Source: Ciona intestinalis (lineage: Eukaryota > Chordata > Ascidiacea > Phlebobranchia > Cionidae). From it: a DNA stretch of 64,000 nt. The notes under the pieces were generated by a model. It ran no database searches. It was not told the origin of the DNA and saw nothing but the letters and a program-made list of their open reading frames with translations. Positions 14,390-31,000 of this stretch are shown here, one piece after another; the stretch's first letter is position 1; each line of letters starts with the position of its first letter. The stretch covers positions 1-64,000 of the forward strand of contig NW_004190418.1 in the NCBI RefSeq assembly GCF_000224145.3. Direction: 5' to 3'. Position numbers and translations under genes: made by a program.

Positions 14390-14398
14390 AATTCTTGT

Positions 14399-16188
14399 TT
14401 AAGGGGAATCCCCGTTAAGTAAAAGCTGATCGTCCAAGCGTGACAATATTGTGCTGAGTCGTTCGTTCGATGCTGTGTCATCGGTTTGTTTGTTTCGTCG
14501 TGATGGTCGCTTGCGTCGAACCTGGTGGAAATATATGTTGTTGTTCAAAGTAATATATAAGTGATATACAACATTAATATCACATAAGAATGACATATGT
14601 GATCTGTTCAAGTATATGGTAAAAATTGTTACTGACAGTTTAAAAGTTGGATTTGATACTTTTGTAATTTCCCCTTTGTTGTTGGCTTGTTGCTACTAAA
14701 CGTAACGTAGTATTAAATATGGGGGTTCACCTTTTTCTTCTTGTTACGAGCAGAGGGGTCGGTGGGGAAAACAACTAATCGTCGTTTCTTCTTCTTTTCA
14801 ACGTAACTATGAGAAATGGATGATATTTATTTATTTTGTTTAAAGTGTCAAGGTTCGTATAACATGATGAAGATAAAATAAATGAATCGCAACAGACCCT
14901 CCCCAACAAAATGCAATAGACACCATATATAAACCATAGAAATCATATTTACCGCATATTCCCGTCTTTATCTTGCTTCGGTTCCTCAAATATCGTCTCC
15001 CATGATTTAGTGCCGGGTGTCGCGTAATTCTTGTTCGTATAAATTTCCTCGATTGTAAATTCATCCTTCGTTACTCGGGGTTGCTTGGGTAATCCAAGGG
15101 GGGTTTGTCGGAGTTTCAACGGGGGTAACGTCTTACGGATCCTTTTACGCAACAATCTCCCACTAGGGGGGATTGCTGAGTCTGTCGTTTCTCGAAGTTT
15201 TTCTTCGTTAACATTTGGAATGCTAACGATATGAACTGTGTTTACGGATGAAATGTTTAAATTTTCAACGTTTTCCGTCAATTTTTTGTCTTTTAATTTT
15301 GAATCCTCCACCAGGGGTGTTGGGGAGTGATGGGTCGGTGATTTTTCCGCTGACTTTAAATCACTCGGCACATTTTCTGCTGAGTCATCAATAGGGACGA
15401 CTGATTGAGCCAAGGAAGATGAGTCAGCATTTATAAGTTTTCGTCGTTTTAATTTTTTAGTTAAAAGTTTTTCAGAATTTGATGAGTCATTATTGTTCAG
15501 TTGATGACTGGCATTTATTGCTTCGTCGCGAAAACGCTTTTTTGTTTCTAAGTTTTTGGAATCGCTGAAGCATAACCGTTTGTTTGGTCGTGGTTGGTCG
15601 GTTTCATCGCTCGTTAATACAACCACTGGGAGGGCTAGAGGGTCGAAGTTGGTGGATTTTGATTTCTTTCCATCTGGAGTGAGAAACTTCCCAGATAGCT
15701 GTGGACATGAATATAACTTATTTATCCTCACATGGCGGTGCAACGACAGTCATTACAACACGGGTGTTCTGTCATTTGGTGCTGACCTATGAGTTGATAC
15801 GTGTCTTGCCTAAGGACACATACATCCACAGTGGTGGCAGTATTGAGCCTTGAACCCATACCCCCAGGTCCAGAGGCAAGCACAATAACATATGTGTGTA
15901 AAATACAACTAAAATATCAGTTATGAAAATATCCTTTAAACCGAAATATTAACGCCATATTTACCCGATCGATTGACGACTTTCCAACGGATGCGAGCCG
16001 AATTAACTCCAATAAATCGGGATCTTCCTGGAAAATTGTTTCTTCCATTTTCAACAAAATATTTACTTTGGTGTTGATTGTTGGATGTGGCATAGATCCC
16101 ATGACGTCTCTGTCATTGTTTTCAAAATGTATTGAAAGTGATTTTACGCGGGTAAATTTTTGTGCTGTTTTTGACAAAATCCGCTAAT
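14399..16188 (-). CDS. PRR14/PRR14L-like protein with Tantalus-like domain (5' end missing)
   Basis: Four exons from high to low: about 16188-15965 (acceptor TTAG just upstream), 15698-14953, 14806-14731, 14521-14399. The conserved block KDEFTIEEIYTNKNYATP followed by SWETIFEEPK is the Tantalus-like domain of PRR14, PRR14L and fly Tantalus; PRR14 tethers HP1-bound chromatin to the nuclear lamina. The rest is low complexity, rich in Ser/Lys, with basic runs (LLRKRIRK, EKKKRRL, NKKKK, VRRKRPSRRNKQ) fit for nuclear import. The first exon listed has an in-frame stop just upstream and no ATG, so an earlier exon carrying the start must exist, probably in 16190-16900. A reverse SINE ends only about 13 bp from the exon-2 acceptor. 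Confidence 0.7.
15711..15866 (-). repeat. SINE copy (reverse)
   Basis: Starts with the reverse of the SINE tail (CCTCACATGGCGGTGCAACG), runs through GACACATACATCCACAGTGG to the degenerate box B (CCTTGAACCC). Sits in intron 2 of the PRR14-like gene, antisense to the other tail-first copies. Confidence 0.75.
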
Positions 16189-16189
16189 C

Positions 16190-16926
16190 ATTTAGCAACA
16201 TAAATATGTTTAAATACAACAGAAACTATTTAATAGAATTTATTTTTAAACAATTGTTTTTTTATGCTAATTCAATTTAAATAATTTGGCATAACAAATT
16301 TCGAACGACCTTACGCTCATGGGTTATAAGCTAGGACATCCCACGTTCTTTAAAGATTTTTTATTTCTTCCAAAAAAAGTTGAATTATCGACGATTTGAG
16401 GCGTTATCTGTCAAGTTTTAAAGTTAGTTTTGTATTTTTTAACCATTTACTTAAATTTTGTTACTAGTTTTATTAGAAAGTTTCACAGAAATTCCATTAA
16501 TTTACTTTTTATTGACGGACAGAAACGTGGTTGAATTTTTGCTCATATAATCATTCCATAACTTGCTTTAATAAAAATAATTGAACTTTTGGCTTATTTG
16601 TTTGTCAAGCAATGATTGAGATCGTTATTTACGTTTTTAGTCAGTTTAGAATTATATTCAAACAAATAAATGCATACCAACCACACTTTACTAAATCTAA
16701 ATGTAGTGTGGCCAAAGATGCAAATAAAAGTTCCATCTTATTTATTACATTATTAAAATGTTGTTTATTAATATGTTTTATTTTTAAAATAAACCAAACA
16801 TTCGTATTGTACATTTGCTAAGTTACTATTATAATTTTAAAAACAAACAAAAACTATTATTTCTTAAAATAAACAAACTAAACTTTTAATACAGTTACCG
16901 CCCTCGTGTGTTAGGATGCGACCACC
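16190..16926. other. AT-rich divergent spacer, PRR14-like / USP36
   Basis: Very AT-rich head-to-head region of about 740 bp. Likely holds the missing 5' exon of the PRR14-like gene and both promoters, but no exon could be defended. Confidence 0.4.
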
Positions 16927-19233
16927 ATGACGATAACGAAACAAATCGCCGACGATATTTTCAAAACATCTGATTCGTCGTTCGAGAATCGCGTCAACTC
17001 GGCAACGAAGAAGTTTCTTCTACAAAAGATCGAGTTCGTTGAAGCGGAACACCCATACTCGCTCAACCTGAACCAACTTAAAAGTAAATATGTTTTGCTC
17101 TCGGGAAGCTTGAAACGAGACAAAATGAACGGGGTGAAAAATAACGGGGAGGTAAAAACAATTGAAGGGATACCTCGTCCGAAGTCGATTCTTTTTCCAC
17201 CGGAGAAATTAGAACTTTTGTGGCGAAAGTCGGGTAGGGTGGGTGCGGGGTTGGTCAACCTTGGAAATACGTGCTTCCTCAACTCTGCGTTGCAATGTCT
17301 CACATACACACCCCCACTTGCAAACTACTTAATGAGCAACCAGCATCGTGCGCAGTGTCGAGTCAACGGGCAGTTTTGCATGTTATGTTCGTTGCAACAT
17401 CATCAGAGTGCTTCGTTTGGTAACGGAGGAAAATCCATTCGGCCGATGAATATCCTCAAGAATCTTCGAATCATCGCGAAACATCTACAGTTCGGTCGAC
17501 AGGAGGACGCGCATGAGTTCATTCGTTACTCGGTGGACGCGATGCAACGATCGTGTTTGTTCGGCCTCCCATCCAAGCTCGACATCCACACCAAAACCAC
17601 CACGCTCGTCTACCAGATATTCGGAGGTTATCTAAGAAGTCGCGTTAAATGTCGTCAATGTCGCGCCGTGTCCGATACTTTCGACCCTTTCCTTGATCTT
17701 AGCTTGGATATCAACAAACAAGAATCAAATGATCTTCGAAAATGTTTGGAAAATTTTGTAAAACCGGAGCTTTTACACGGAGACAACTTGTACAAATGTT
17801 ATCAATGTAAGAAGTCGGTTCCTGCGAGCAAAACTTTCTCGATTCATCGACCGCCCAATGTTCTCACTGTCCAGTTGAAACGATTCTCATCGTTCATGGG
17901 AAACAAGATCAACCGAGACATCACCTATCCTTCCAAACTCAACCTCGGTCCTTACACAAGTTCCGACCGCAACGAGGGCCCGATATATGATCTCTATGCC
18001 GTGCTCGTGCATTCTGGATTTAGCTGCAACTCTGGACATTATTACGCTTATGCGAAAGCTGCTAACGGACAATGGTATTGTTTCAATGATTCATCTGTCA
18101 ATCAAGTGAGTTCCCACCAAGCTCTCAACCAACAAGCGTATTTGTTGTTCTACCATCGTGTGGCGGAAACAAAGCACGTCAAGTTGAAACAAAAGTTGAA
18201 TCAACGAGAAGCTGCTGCTGTTGTTAAGAATCATGTTAATAATAGGTTCGTGGATTTTAACGGTAATCCAACAAAAATCAAGGGGAATCCAACAAAAATC
18301 AACAGTAATCCAACAAAAATCAACGGTAATCCAACAAAAATCAACGGGAATCCAACAAAAATCAACGGGAATCCAACAAAAATCAATGGGAATCCAACAA
18401 AAATCAACGGGAATTCAACAAAAATTCACGGAAATCCAACAAAAATCCAAGGAGATTCACATAAACCTGAGATTGAGATGAAAAAAGAATCTCCAACAAA
18501 GCCTTCAACACCTCAACACTCGTGCACCAAAGTCATGACAACAACAAACAAAACTAACGGATTCCTTCACAAAGTTTCGCTAAAACTGCCCGACAAATCT
18601 CAAAAAGATTCGAAAGAAATAAAAACAAGCGAAGAAAAACCCGCGTTAATTGGGGTCCCAAAGTTGGTGAGTCTTCCCCCTGTTGGGGAGGATTGGTTGG
18701 AAAGTAAGATCCGAGAGCGGCGGGACAGCGGGGAGTTGGGGAGGAGCGGGAATAAAAAGATTTCGTTCAATATAAGAGGAAAGTTGTTTTCAGGGAGGCC
18801 AAACCATCAAAAGATGTGGCAGAAGTTGCACGTGAAGAAGAGATGCGAGAAGAACGAAGATGAGAGATCTCTCTCCTCCAATGACAGCAGGAGGTCGGAT
18901 AAAGAGAGAGAAGAGCACGAGAAGAAGTTGAAAATGTTGGGAGGAAGTGATAAGAGAAAGAGGAGAATGGAGGAGGAGGGAGGGAGAAGTGGGATCCTCA
19001 CAAAGTTGCTCAAGTTGTCATCGGGTCGAGCGTATGGTGGTGAAGTTGAGACGTGGGACGGCGGATCGTCTATTGTGGAGGAAGACGCCAAGATGGATCA
19101 TCATAAGAGGTCGAGGTCGTCCACGGATGGATGGGATCGGGAGTTCGATCGGGGAAAGATCAAGAAGAAGAAGAAAGTCTCGACGAACATTAATTTGTTC
19201 CAAACTTTCCAGCGAACATCAGCAACTCTGTAA
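16927..19233 (+). CDS. USP36: Ubiquitin carboxyl-terminal hydrolase 36 (intronless)
   Basis: Nucleolar deubiquitinase of the USP36/USP42 group; one uninterrupted reading frame of 768 residues (human USP36 about 1120). The USP domain spans about 108-411: Cys box GLVNLGNTCFLNSALQ with nucleophile Cys116; zinc cysteines 242/245 (CRQC) and 291/294 (CYQC); QEDAHEF; His box SGFSCNSGHYYAY with His371; FNDSSV with Asn387/Asp388. After the domain comes a 9-copy heptapeptide repeat (about 447-509), then a long basic tail (ENEDERS-like, EKKLKML, KKKKKV) typical of nucleolar targeting. The start has good context (GCGACCACCATGA). Being intronless among intron-rich neighbours suggests an ancient retrocopy that kept function, or intron loss. 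DHX15 follows 163 bp downstream, probably in the same operon. Confidence 0.93.
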   Translation: MTITKQIADDIFKTSDSSFENRVNSATKKFLLQKIEFVEAEHPYSLNLNQLKSKYVLLSGSLKRDKMNGVKNNGEVKTIEGIPRPKSILFPPEKLELLWRKSGRVGAGLVNLGNTCFLNSALQCLTYTPPLANYLMSNQHRAQCRVNGQFCMLCSLQHHQSASFGNGGKSIRPMNILKNLRIIAKHLQFGRQEDAHEFIRYSVDAMQRSCLFGLPSKLDIHTKTTTLVYQIFGGYLRSRVKCRQCRAVSDTFDPFLDLSLDINKQESNDLRKCLENFVKPELLHGDNLYKCYQCKKSVPASKTFSIHRPPNVLTVQLKRFSSFMGNKINRDITYPSKLNLGPYTSSDRNEGPIYDLYAVLVHSGFSCNSGHYYAYAKAANGQWYCFNDSSVNQVSSHQALNQQAYLLFYHRVAETKHVKLKQKLNQREAAAVVKNHVNNRFVDFNGNPTKIKGNPTKINSNPTKINGNPTKINGNPTKINGNPTKINGNPTKINGNSTKIHGNPTKIQGDSHKPEIEMKKESPTKPSTPQHSCTKVMTTTNKTNGFLHKVSLKLPDKSQKDSKEIKTSEEKPALIGVPKLVSLPPVGEDWLESKIRERRDSGELGRSGNKKISFNIRGKLFSGRPNHQKMWQKLHVKKRCEKNEDERSLSSNDSRRSDKEREEHEKKLKMLGGSDKRKRRMEEEGGRSGILTKLLKLSSGRAYGGEVETWDGGSSIVEEDAKMDHHKRSRSSTDGWDREFDRGKIKKKKKVSTNINLFQTFQRTSATL
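18261..18449 (+). repeat. In-frame 21-bp coding minisatellite in USP36
   Basis: Nine 21-bp units (GGNAATCCAACAAAAATCAA) encode GNPTKIN with a few variants (GNPTKIK, SNPTKIN, GNSTKIH, GNPTKIQ). It lies between the catalytic domain and the basic tail. Confidence 0.97.
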
Positions 19234-19371
19234 ATCTCGTTATTAATAATATTATTATTATTGTTGCCAAAGTATTTGTCTTGGTGCTTGGTGGACGTGT
19301 GTAAAGGTTTTATGTTATTTCTATGAATCACTGCGTTGTTGTAACATCGTGCATTACATTTCTTGAACTTT

Positions 19372-19373
19372 AG
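19372..19373 (+). promoter_or_regulatory. Putative spliced-leader acceptor before DHX15
   Basis: TTTCTTGAACTTTAG ends here, 24 bp before the DHX15 ATG and 139 bp after the USP36 stop. No donor for this acceptor is seen in the short gap, which fits trans-splicing. Confidence 0.5.
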
Positions 19374-19396
19374 GGGTAAGATAGATATCTTATAAA

Positions 19397-24358
<4,962 letters not shown>

Positions 24359-24583
24359 GGGACCCGTGATGTCATAACTATGATGTCATCATGATGTAAC
24401 AAACGTTTTGTTGAAAATATTTTTAATTTGCAACAACAAATAGTGAACATAGAAATCATAAATGTGAACATAGAAATAACAACAACAACTTGAATAGAAA
24501 TAATATATTTGACCCCTCGTTGAACTTTCCTTGGAACTGAGAAGGAAGTGATGACATCATAACCATCTCTTATGACATCATAA

Positions 24584-25773
24584 TCATCTATTATCTAAAC
24601 TTCCTGCTAGTTTAAGTACATTGAAGTTGGATTGGTCGGTCACTTGGTGGCGACGTTTCCTCCACTTAATTCGACGATTTTGAAACCAAACTTTCACCTG
24701 AAGGGGAGGGAGTTATTATTATGACAACATGATCATGGGTTCATGTACAAATGGGGGGTCGATATTACGTCTGGCATGAAAACTAAAAGTTATTTCTGTG
24801 TTTTTCACAAAATTTCATTTTTTTATCGAAAGTCACACAAAAATGTACATTATGACATCACCAACCTGTGTTTCGGAGAGATTAAGTCGCTTGGCGAGGA
24901 AATATCTTTCACTTCCAACCATGTAATGTTGCCGAGTGAATTCATCTTCCAACTTTTCAAGTTGGTCCGAAGTAAAGATGGTTCGCATCCTCTTCTTGTC
25001 CACTAGGGGGGGTGACGTGTGTGTGACGTCATTTCCTGGGAAAGTAATTCGTTTAGAAAAAATTAATGTGAAAAAAATTGCTTAAAATAAAATTTGTTGA
25101 AAAGCTTACCTCTTGCAGTGACGTCATTGGTTGCTAGGGGTGATGACGTAAAATGACCCCTGTGACCCCAATGTGGGTTCGGGGTGATTGGTGGGGTAGG
25201 GAAACCCCCTGGTGGGGGTTGAAACGGTGACCCGATACAAGATTGTATAAAAGGAAGATGGCGCATGGGGTGGAACATGGAGTAGTAGATCCCAACATCC
25301 TGTGCTGACGTATACGGTGACGTAGATCGTCGAACTTTAGCTGGTCTCTCTGTATCTTCTGCGAGAATCGAATCTATCGTAAACAACTTTCGTTTCTTAC
25401 TGCGCGTCATTTCCGGTTTAATGACGTCACCACACGATGACGTAGACGACCATGATAGTTCTCGAACTCCTGACAATGACGGAGATTGTGAAGTAAACGA
25501 ATCTGTCGTGACGTCACTTTCATCTGACCTGCTTTCTATTGATGACGTCATAAAGAGCCTTCGATGCAACTCGCGATTCTCGACTGAAATCATCACGTGG
25601 TTGTGGAATAATGGTTTGGATGACCGCGGTCGACGCTTAAATAGCGACAGCCTTCTTCTCCGCGTTCCAGATCGCGTTGGGCGTGCTGTGACGTCATAAA
25701 GATAAGATTCTAAAATATTATTGTAACGCTCAAGTTCTGATAAAAGATAATTAGTTGATTCTGATTGGAACAA
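24584..25773 (-). CDS. NOTO: Not/Noto-type homeobox transcription factor (start unresolved)
   Basis: Exons from high to low: at most 25773 to 25110, 25035-24866, 24697-24584. The homeodomain spans exons 2 and 3: [20 protein letters not shown], then [20 protein letters not shown], then [18 protein letters not shown] at helix 2 and NRRIKWRK in helix 3 point to Not, with Emx/Vax as alternatives. An Engrailed-type repressor motif [10 protein letters not shown] lies in the N-terminal half, as in Not proteins. Not acts in notochord formation. Upstream of 25773 the frame meets a stop after TAACAG, which could be an acceptor; the first in-frame ATG downstream is at 25593. The 3' exons carry TGACATCA, the 5' part intact TGACGTCA. 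Convergent with DHX15. Confidence 0.7.
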
Positions 25774-25782
25774 TAGCGTCTG

Positions 25783-28023
25783 TTACGTCATGATAACAAG
25801 TTGAAAGTTGTCGAACGTCGCCGTCTTTGATTTACCCGAACAATTGACATCGTGACGTCATAGAGACAAATTTTCTCGGATTGCAGTTCGATTATGACGT
25901 AATAAACGCGATATTCGAAGCTCTTTTTCGAAAAGCTACAATGTTCGAATCGTGGGAACAATTTCATAATGACGTCACAATCAAGTGTGACGTCACATCA
26001 AACGCGGTATAATTGGCAAAATGTATTTGCATTTTGACGTAACAGTATTTGCATTGTCAACATTCTCCCATTGTGACGTAACAAACCCCGATTGTTCCCA
26101 CAATTGCTATTATTACTCGACAATCCTGTTTGTTGCATGTTTTGATTTAATAATATTGATTATGACGTAGTAATGAAACAGGCGGATCGTCGCGTTGGTC
26201 GCGCAGGTGTCGGAGAAACTCAGGATTGTTAAAATTGAATGTTTGTTAATTACCAGATGCATAACAATAACCATTATTATAAAATTCAGGAATATAATGA
26301 ATAAAGTGACGTCATCGCATCGTGACGTCACTTTGTAGAAACCGCTTAGCTCTAAAGTTTCAAACGTTACAATAGCGATTATTAAAAAACAATCTCATTT
26401 CCGCGACTTTATTATTTACGCTGCGTGTTTGTGATGTCATAATGGGATATATTATGTTTGTGATGTCATTATGAGATATATTATGACGTAACAATGGATT
26501 AAATATCTTGTATTGTTGGATCTCAGTGTTTAAACCGAAGATTAACTTTAATTCGGCATCAAAGAGCTTTGTTACGTCACAAACTTATTAACATCAAAGT
26601 TGTTACGTCACAAAGCGATCGCGGTCGTGATTCGGAAACAATAGATTCGAGAATAAACATCAATCGCGATCGCGACCCACCGGGATTCCCCTGAGTTGGA
26701 ACCTTTGAACTTTTTTAACCCTGAGTCATTGTTACGTCATTGTTGGTGGTTGCTAGTTCCTTTGTGACGTAACAGTTTCTATTGAACAACAAACAATCAG
26801 ATTTAACAAACGCGTGTTTTGATAGTTCTTTCTCGGTTCCTTTGTGACGTCTTAATCTAATTTGTTACAACTGAGCTGCGCCACCTGACGGTTAAACATC
26901 TCTGTAATTATTCACCACTTGGTGGAGATCAAGCGTTTAAGACGCACGATACCACTGTGACGTCACTATTAAAGATAAGGAACTAATAATTTATGTCCTA
27001 ATGACGTCATTACCACTTTTTTAATTTTAAGCAAACTTTGGATTTCTATGTTTACATGAATTGCTGTGAAGATAATTACCAAGCAACGCGTCACAATTTG
27101 TTGCTACGTGACGTCATAATACAAACAAACTTTCAAATTCAAGAATTCGAAGGAACTTTATTCATTGTTACGACATATGCGACAATGATCGCGTAATCAC
27201 GTCTAGGGTTCCGCTTCCCTATTGTGACGTCATATAATCGCGTGGTGTAACAATTGGGTAATTATTTTTATGTTTGTTTATTATAATCGGTTATGACTTC
27301 AGTATGTAAACAAAAAGTATGACGTCACAATGGTATAAACAAAGGACGCGCGATTGCCGAATTGCCGACGTCGCTGCAGACCATTGTGTCGTCACAATGG
27401 GGTCATGTGACCTATCAGCTGGAACCTGTCTCTGTGACCTCACAGTTCCTTGTGTAAGGTGATTGTGACGTAAGAGAGAGAGATAGAGAGACATCGACGC
27501 GAAAAAAGGAAACCGCGAACCTCATGTGACGTCACACTTGATCGGCGGCAATAGCTTTACAGAGGCAAAGGGTAATTTGACGTTCGCCGTCAATGAACAA
27601 ATTAATTTTTTTAAATAAGTTTTAATATTTTATTTTTTTTTAAATAATAAAATTTAAACAATTTAAGTTAAATTTAAATTAAGTTTTTAACAAAACGTCA
27701 AATTTCCCTTTGCCTCGTAAATTGCAGCTGCTGGCGACAGAACCAGATTGGTCCGGTTTGAAGCAAACTGAACCAGCATAACAAAGCGAGGGCGGGTTGG
27801 TGTTTTGGTTTCTTGTTGTTTGCTAGCCTGGTATGCCAGACTGCTGTAACTAGTCAGCAAATAGTTGTAAAGTTTAATCGTTTTCATGATTCGGCAAAAT
27901 TTAACTGAAGTTTTATTGCAGGTTGTAGTTTGAGTTTAAATTAAAAGTTGAAACATCTTTGAAACGAAGTGAAAAGTTTTTTGGAAGAAATTCGGCCGTT
28001 TTACAAAGTTTCGTTGATGCAAT
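25783..28023. other. Upstream region of the Not homeobox gene and spacer to WBP1L-like
   Basis: 2.2 kb with no supported exon. Densely filled with TGACGTCA and TKACGTMA motifs, plus GATCGCGATCGC-type palindromes near 26620-26670. A MITE-like inverted repeat lies at 27552-27722. The best candidate in the window for a developmental cis-regulatory region. Confidence 0.5.
27552..27722. mobile_element. MITE-like element B
   Basis: About 170 bp bounded by inverted repeats: ACAGAGGCAAAGGGTAATTT on the left and, read on the other strand, ACGAGGCAAAGGGAAATTT on the right, each followed by GACGTT. The AT-only centre (TTAAATTTAAATTAA) is itself palindromic. No coding capacity. Confidence 0.75.
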
Positions 28024-31000
28024 ATGAACCAGAGGATCTCAAGAATTCAATTCATTGTTTTTCGTTGGTTCCTCTTCGTGTTTTACGTCGATTTCGGGGA
28101 AAGCAGGGTCGGGTATTCGTCGTCTGCTAAAACTGTGGTAAGGAAACATTTCTGTTTTACATTTTTAACCAAAACAACTTTTTTCAGCTTTGGATTTGAG
28201 GTATTTTCGCTGTTTATTATGTCAATATTGTTTGCTTGTGATGTCATAATCAAGATTCATAATCAATTATTTTGCAATAAAGAAAAAATAATTGTTTGTT
28301 ATTATTTAAAATTCAAACCAATTATCGCAAATATAAACTTAATTGTTGTCCCCAATGTTATTTCTGTTGTTATATATGATATTTATGGAGAAAATATGAT
28401 ATTTTTGGAGAATATATGATATTTATGGCCAATTCTCAACGCTAATTCGCGTTTTTTTTGCAATGTCTGGAAATTTTGTTTTTTTGACCAGTTCTAGTTA
28501 ATTGGATCAATGGGTCGGCTTGGCGAACAAGTCGTTCGGTCTCCAACGAGTGACAACCGGCACGTGGTGAGTTAGAAACCACAACTCTTAGTGGTGGAAA
28601 ATATTCTTTCTTACTTTGTTTTCTTCCAATTGTATTTGTTGCGAATTTTGAATAAAATGAAATAAATTTGGTTCGAGTGTTTTATTGAAAGGATGAAATA
28701 ATTTGTGAAATGTTTGAAATTATTTTAATGTTTTATTTTTAGGCACAAGAAACATGTAATGGGTCAGACGGTGAATCTTATGTTTGCAACGTCGGACATT
28801 GTTGTGAAGATGACAACTGTTGTACTTACTATTATGAACTATGGTGTAAGTTGTTATGTTTACAATGCATGTTGTTGTGGTTATCATGGGCGGCAAACCT
28901 GGGGTGGCTGGGTGGGCAGGCCAACCCTTTGAATTTTGATGTAAGATGTTGCAGTGTTCGGATAAGGAAGCATGATAGTAGTTTGTTATTTCTATGTTTG
29001 TATTAGTATAATATAAGCCAGAAATTTGTTTCACAGGATTGTGTGTCTAATAATCCCTGTCTCAACTTTGTTTATAAAAGTTTGGCGTCTGTGTGTTGTT
29101 GCCACTCCCATGCCCACAGTTGAGTTGCTGAAGCCATTGCAGTGTGTGTATAAGCAGACACGACTTTTGATGGTTTGGTCATTTATATCCTTGTGGGTGG
29201 GAACTTGAGTGACTTATCCATGGTTGCCACTCCCATGCCCACAGTCGAGTTGCTGAAGCTATTGCAGTGTGTGGATAAGCAGACACGACTTTTGGTTGGT
29301 TTGGTCATTTATGTCCTTGTGGGTGGGAACTTGAGTGACTTATCCATGGTTGCCACTCCCATGCCCACAGTCGAGTTGCTGAAGCTATTGCAGTGTGTGG
29401 ATAAACAGACACGACTTTTGGTTGGTTTGGTCATTTATATCCTTGTGGGTGGGAACTTGAGTGACTTATCCATGGTTGCCACTCCCATGCCCACAGTCGA
29501 GTTGCTGAAGCTATTGCAGTGTGTGGATAAGCAGACATGACTTTTGGTTGGTTTGGTCATTTATATCCTTGTGGGTGGGAACCTGAGTGACTGATCCATG
29601 GTTGCCACTCCCATGCCCACAGTCGAGTTGTTGAAGCCATTGCAGTGTGTGTATAAGCAGACACGACTTTTGTTGGTTTGGTCATTTATATCCTTGTGGG
29701 TGGGAACTTGAGTGACTTATCCATGGTTGCCACTCCCATGCCCACAGTCGAGTTGTTGAAGCTATTGCAGTGTGTGGATAAGCAGACACGACTTTTGGTT
29801 GGTTTGGTCATTTATATCCTTGTGGGTGGGAACTTGAGTGACTTATCCATGGTTGCCACTCCCATGCCCACAGTCGAGTTGCTGAAGCTATTGCAGTGTG
29901 TGGATAAGCAGACATGACTTTTAGTTGGTTTGGTCATTTATATCCTTGTGGGTGGGAACTTGAGTGACTTATCCATGGTTGCCACTCCCATGCCCACAGT
30001 CGAGTTGCTGAAGCCATTGCAGTGTGTGGATAAGCAGACACGACTTTTGATGGTTTGGTCATTTATATCCTCGTGGGTGGGAACTTGAGTGACTTATCCA
30101 TGGTTGCCACTCCCATTCCCACAGTCGAGTTGCTGAAGCTATTGCAGTGTGTGGATAAGCAGACATAGAATTTTAGTTGATTTAATACACAATTAGGAGA
30201 TGTGAGATATTATATGTGACTTATCCGTATCCACTCCTATGCCCACAGTAAAATATCAATACAGTACAACATATATTTGTATATTCCAGGGTTTTGGTTG
30301 ATCTGGGGCTTAATTATCCTGATGAGTTGTTGTTGTGCATACCATCATCGACAAAAACGTCGTTTGTTACGATCCCAACGCAGAAGAACGAACGAAAATG
30401 GCGGCGAGAATTACGCGGGTGTTTGCAACTACCCTGGCCCTCCGTTAGACAATAGTGAGTCATCTATTATTATGTGAAGATATGTGTTTTGTGTGTGTTA
30501 CTTTATCTGGCCCTGATCTAGCACCCATATTGTTGAACGGTTCTCGTTGCATCATAACAGAATACACAAAGCGCTACTAAATATACAGCAATAAAAAAAA
30601 AGTCTTTTTAAATAAGAGACTGATGATGTTGGTTATTTGTTGCATATTTGTAGCAAACATCCACCCGAACTAATAGTTAACATAAGATATATAATACGAC
30701 TTACAGACGTACTAGGATACGCGAAACTCCCGTTGTACGACGATGTGATACGGATTCCCCCATCAGGTTCCCCCCCACCCCCATATTCATCGCGAAGAAT
30801 GATCAATACAATTGCTTGCATACAAACTAATGAGAACGGGTAAGATTTGTACGTGTGTACCATTATGTACAGTGGTTAGGTACATGGTAACCAGAGGTAA
30901 CAGGTTCAAGGCTCGTCGTTGCTACCATTGTGGGCATATGTGTCCTTGGGCAAGACACTTAATGATAATTGCTCCAAACTGTTGGTCACTAATGGGTTGT

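Noticed and set aside
16612-16821. 70-codon AT-rich frame upstream of USP36
   Set aside because: Low-complexity Phe/Ile/Lys/Asn composition, no match, no splice context.
18221-18481. Second open frame inside USP36 (GIQQKST repeats)
   Set aside because: Out-of-frame reading of the 21-bp coding repeat.
29175-29917. Repeated 42-codon frame suggesting a repeat protein
   Set aside because: Satellite in a WBP1L-like intron; no splice signals fit it into a gene, and 125-bp units break it.
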